Positions 60,463 to 64,000 of a DNA stretch of 64,000 nt are shown piece after piece. The first letter of the stretch is position 1; every line of letters begins with the position of its first letter. The DNA lies in assembly GCF_036588685.1 (NCBI RefSeq), contig NC_086374.1, forward strand, positions 36,944,886 through 37,008,885. Reading direction: 5' to 3'. This DNA is from Mytilus trossulus. Lineage: Eukaryota > Mollusca > Bivalvia > Mytilida > Mytilidae. The notes beneath the pieces were generated by a model. It saw only the letters and a program-made list of their open reading frames with translations. It was not told the DNA's origin and made no database searches. A program made the translations under genes and the position numbers.

Positions 60463-60937
60463 ATACCCCCGCTTTAAAAAGGGGGGGGGGGGTAAACTGT
60501 TTTACCTCTGTCTGTCCTTCTGTCAGTCCGTCAGTCAGTCCGTCCGTACCATGAATATTTTTTGTCGCATTTTTCTCAGGAACTACAATACAAGGATTTC
60601 TGAAATTTGGTTTCAGGGTTTATCTAAGTCAGCTATACCGTGTGATGCATTTCAGATTGATCACTTGACAACTTCCTGTTTACCGAACACTTGTATGATT
60701 TTACACATGATAGCCAAGTTGAAAATTTTCGTCACATTTTTCTCAGGAACTACAATACAAGGATTTCTGAAATTTGGTTTCAAGATTTATATAAGTCAGC
60801 TATACCGTATGATGCGTTTTCAGATTGATAACTTGACAACTTCCTGTTTACCGAACACTTGCATATTTTTACACTATTAATATTATCCACTTGCGGCGGG
60901 GATATCATCAGTGAGCAGTAGCTCGCAGTTTTACTTG
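60463..60937 (+). mobile_element. ATACCCCCGC tandem-core element
   Basis: The 5' end ATACCCCCGC pairs with the G-run at 60481-60493. GTCAGTCCGTCCGT follows, then two cores of about 180 bases (each with TTTTTCTCAGGAACTACAAT, CAAGGATTTCTGAAATTTGG and GACAACTTCCTGTTTACCGA), then GCGGGGATAT (inverted 5' end), stem-loop GAGC-AGTA-GCTC, and CTTG followed by TTTT. The plus-strand frame at 60551-60880 lies within the tandem cores and has no domain. Confidence 0.75.
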
Positions 60938-61479
60938 TTTTCAAAATGTGAAATTCTCTTATCTACCACATTCATACATTTATTTAAATAAGAATCAAGA
61001 GATTTTTTTTATCAGATTTTTCCCGTTTACATCATTTTTTACAAAATGAGGAAGGAGCATCTGACTTGACGACATTCTTTCCAATCTATTTTAGATGGAG
61101 GACGATATTTTGGTCCTTTTTCAAAAAGGTTTTAACCTCTCTGTCCTGGACGATATTGAGGTCCCTTGTAATAACATGGCCATAGAGAACATATCTAAAC
61201 TTCGACGATTCACAGTTTCAAGTTGAGGGAGCATTACTATCTATATTCACGTCTGATGTAACCGACGTATAATTAAAAATTATAAAACTACTAGGGGACA
61301 TTTGAGCGCCAACATTATAGCCCATTTAATCGACGGATTAATCCGATCACCTGTATTTTCGATAGCCCATAACAAACAACAACATATATAAAGATACGAA
61401 GTAAAGAGAAATGTGCACCACGATCGAGAAAAGAAATAGAAAAAGAGCAGTTCTTAATGCAATGGGTCCGTGTAACACT

Positions 61480-61755
61480 TATCAATTCAAAGTTTTAAAA
61501 AGTTTTGAAATTTTAGATTGTTGGAATTTTGATCAAAGTTTTAAAATATCAAAATTTCAAATTGTGTTAAAGTTTTGAAATTTTGAAATTTTAACCAAAT
61601 TATTAAAATATCAAAATTCTAAATATCGTTTATAAATTTGATAGTTTAGAAATTTGATCAAACTTTTAAAATACTAAACCTAACGCGCAATTTTGATTAT
61701 TTCACTTTTTGAAAGTTTGATTTTTTAAATGTTTGCTTAAAATATCAAAATAGAA
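61480..61755. repeat. Degenerate AT-rich tandem repeat
   Basis: TTTTAAAATATCAAAATT-like blocks recur near 61535, 61600, 61661 and 61735 (spacing about 61-74) with AGTTTTGAAATTTT between them. Confidence 0.55.
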
Positions 61756-62139
61756 AAGGGGCAATAAGAGGGATACCTGTAAAAAGCGAAACAAAATAAA
61801 AGCGGAACGAAACGAAACAATATGAATTAAAAACATACTGATACTTAAAACTTTATGTATGAAATAAAACAGACATTTGTAAGCGGTGAAAAATTGGATG
61901 ACAAAATTAATATTTCTTAAAAGAAGATAATCTTTTTAAAAACCAGACGTACGGCTCTGATATTGACCATTTTACCTGCTGGTTTTATGATACTGAATGC
62001 ATGGTGTCCTAATTAAGGTTGTGCTAGTCCACAGTGTGGGAGGTTTTTAATATAATCTTATTTACGCTGAAATTAAGACGGTACTAAGATCCAATATCAG
62101 CAAATTGGAACCAAGATACTGTTACAAGGTATCTACAAA

Positions 62140-62300
62140 AACTTATCATAGATGGATACCAGAATATAAATTTTGTCGGTTTTTGCGCCAGACGCGCGTT
62201 TCGTCTACAAAAGACTTATCATTGACACTCGAACCAAATGAAGTTAAAAAGGCAAATAAAGTCAAATAAAATTGAAAAGGCCAAATAATTTTTTTTTTTA
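62140..62300 (-). repeat. Hammerhead-containing repeat, minus strand
   Basis: In reverse complement, 62228-62185 gives stem I GUGUCA/UGGCGC, core AUGAUAA, stem II GUCU-UUUGU-AGAC, GAAA, stem III ACG/CGU, GUC. Core positions 3 and 8 are mutated, so it is inactive. Confidence 0.55.
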
Positions 62301-62399
62301 AAATCCAACGTATAGCTCTGGTTTTGTAAAAGTTGAAACCTTTCATATCATATATAAACGTATACCATAACAATTATTTTCACGAGCATTCATATTTAT

Positions 62400-63290
62400 G
62401 TAATAGTAACCGCTGTACTACATTAAGCACCCAACTTGCATTTATGTTTATGTTATAGTTGCCGCTGTACTACATTAATCTATCCAGTTGTAGGTGCCGG
62501 CATTTTGAAAGTTGAAAATTATGTTCAAAAGTTTCTATCAGCGATAAATGGTAATCTTCTGGGGAACCAATATTTAGATAGTCCCTGTTTTTTCACTTGA
62601 TACTACCACTAGGGGCTTCGATAATGGTACATTAAAATATTCTGATCCCTAATTTGATGATATAATATTCTGTGCCAGCAGAGGACAAAAGAAAAATTGT
62701 CCATGCCTTTTAGTGTTAAATGTTGAACCAGACAAGTTGATTAATAGCGATGAAAAACTTAATAAAATTGTTAGTGCTTAGACAAAAGGACTGGTTATCA
62801 TACACGTAGCTCCATTATAGGTTCTAAATCAACCACTGTTTTATAATAGTAAAATAAAGGAATAATTTTGTTTTGTATTAAAGGATATTATTGTCCCGTA
62901 TTTGCATTTTGTTATTTGGATATTTTTAAGTTATCGTACGACAATCGACTTTTAGCAAACTAAAAGTTCACATGTACATCCAGTAAGAATGGGGCGTGCA
63001 AAGAGAAGCCACACTGTCAGCTGCATGATGGATTTTTTTTCCATTTTGACCAATGTTGCTCTCGAAAAACTAGTACAATGTAAACCGCTGAATTTTAAGT
63101 AAAGAATTCACCGACGGAACGCTGAAACTGAAATTTGAAATTCAAGAAAAATAAGAACGAAACAATTAAAGAGGTGTTTGACCAATGTGAAGTTAAAACA
63201 TATTTAAATCCATCTATAAGGGAAACTTTGTCCTCGGAAGTTGAATCTTACGTTTCTTCGTAATTTGTATGTAAACAACCTATTTTAAAT
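62400..63290. other. Non-coding DNA, nothing recognised
   Basis: A near-duplicate phrase (CCGCTGTACTACATTAA near 62410 and 62462) is the only structure seen. No domain-bearing open frame. Confidence 0.35.
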
Positions 63291-63399
63291 TATCGATTTT
63301 TTTTGTTGCCAGTGAGAAATATTTCATGAATGTTCCGGAACAAATTAGCAATAAATGCAACAGGGAGAGAGTGTGCATAACGAAGACATATAAAACCTT

Positions 63400-63815
63400 T
63401 CAATCAGTTTAGTTGAGGTCTGAAGCTGACGTATGATAGTAACTGCTAGCCTTATATATATATATATTAGTCCTTTGTTATTTTATTATCATTGTCATTT
63501 TGATTAGTTTCTTAGTTTGTTTCCTATTTTGACATAGGACTTGTATTTCCTATTAAAGTGCGTTTTACTGTTCGTATTACTGTGTGTTTTTCATTCTTTA
63601 TTGGCTAGAGGTATAGGGGGAGGGTTGTGATCTCACGAAACATGTTAAACCCCGCCGCATTTGTTCGCCTGTCCCAATCCAGGAGCCTCTGTCCTTCTAA
63701 GTCTTGTATGATTTTGATTTTAGTTCATTGTTATATTTCGGAGTTTAGTATTACGTCTATATTCACTGAACCAGTACACTTTTTTGTCTAGGGGCCAGCT
63801 GAAACACCTTAGCAC
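63400..63815 (-). repeat. Second retroelement 3'-end family, longer copy
   Basis: In plus-strand reading: GGCTAGAGGTATAGGGGGAG, AACATGTTAAACCCCGCCGC, CGCCTGTCCCAATCCAGGAG and GGGGCCAGCTGA. Same family as the 5.74 and 27.2 kb fragments. Its central block resembles that of the first retroelement family. Confidence 0.55.
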
Positions 63816-64000
63816 AACTTTCATTGCGACGCTATATATTAAGTATTCCTTCCGTATCATTTCTTGGAACTGAAATAAATCATAAAAGGCAATATATTAT
63901 CATCATGCAATCGATAAACAAGAAAGGAAAACGTTTTAAGTTGTATGCGACCGAAGCGATTTTTCTGGATCTACCTTCATTAGGAACATCAAAAAGGCGA

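Noticed and set aside
60551..60880. 109-residue plus-strand open frame
   Set aside because: It runs through two tandem core units of the ATACCCCCGC element, and the protein repeats itself accordingly.

Overview
This window is animal nuclear DNA, AT-rich and intron-rich, most likely from a marine mussel (Mytilus-type bivalve). The inference rests on spliced metazoan genes separated by many kilobases of non-coding DNA, and on dense interspersed repeats that I recognise from mussel sequence: the 'AGCTCACCTGGCCC...CTCTAG' and 'ATGCCCCACC...CATTCTTGTT' families, a retroelement 3' end reading 'GATGTGGTATGATTGCCAA', and a hammerhead-containing repeat. There are no operons, CRISPR arrays or phage. 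I saw no tRNA or rRNA genes, but could not scan exhaustively.

Layout. (1) 1-10.0 kb: the 3' part of a plus-strand ankyrin-repeat gene, six phase-consistent exons from 2031 to 9911. Its introns are filled with repeats, including a TIR transposon inside an older repeat and an AGCTCACC element. (2) 10.3-16.6 kb: three ATGCCCC elements, micro-hairpins, a decayed tandem-core element, a hammerhead relic and a 414-bp foldback element. (3) 17-22.5 kb: a two-exon, 496-residue fascin-family gene (actin bundling), with a perfect 60-bp tandem duplication carrying CACGTG and CCAAT motifs about 2 kb upstream. (4) 23.2-25.1 kb: one AGCTCACC element inserted inside another of the same family. (5) 28.4-39.9 kb: a NeuroD-type neurogenic bHLH gene with a single 356-codon exon (38059-39129), preceded by a splice acceptor. 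A CCAAT/E-box/octamer/TATA cluster followed by a good splice donor near 28.44-28.74 kb is a candidate promoter and non-coding first exon. (6) 40-54.8 kb: retroelement 3' ends, further AGCTCACC elements, a possible minus-strand terminal exon (44.2 kb), micro-hairpins, LINE remnants and a pair of RFX X-box-like motifs. (7) 54.8-64 kb: a LINE reverse-transcriptase relic, a 74-bp minisatellite with 444-bp higher-order structure, a GACA/GATA satellite, a broken Penelope-like reverse transcriptase and another tandem-core element.

The three recognisable genes do not look functionally linked: an ankyrin protein, an actin bundler and a neuronal transcription factor. The most notable content is in the repeats. 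(a) A family of 30-50-bp micro-hairpins starting CAAGG, each flanked by about 7-bp near-identical direct repeats, looks like an extremely small mobile element. (b) Several unrelated repeat families share one architecture (5' hairpin, subterminal inverted repeat, CGTC/GTCC tract, tandem core, 3' stem-loop, CTTG/CTAG end next to TT). Two filled/empty-site comparisons point to insertion into T-tracts, as expected of non-autonomous Helentron-like elements. (c) Dispersed copies of a hammerhead ribozyme fold show compensatory base changes between subfamilies, although every copy here has a damaged core.
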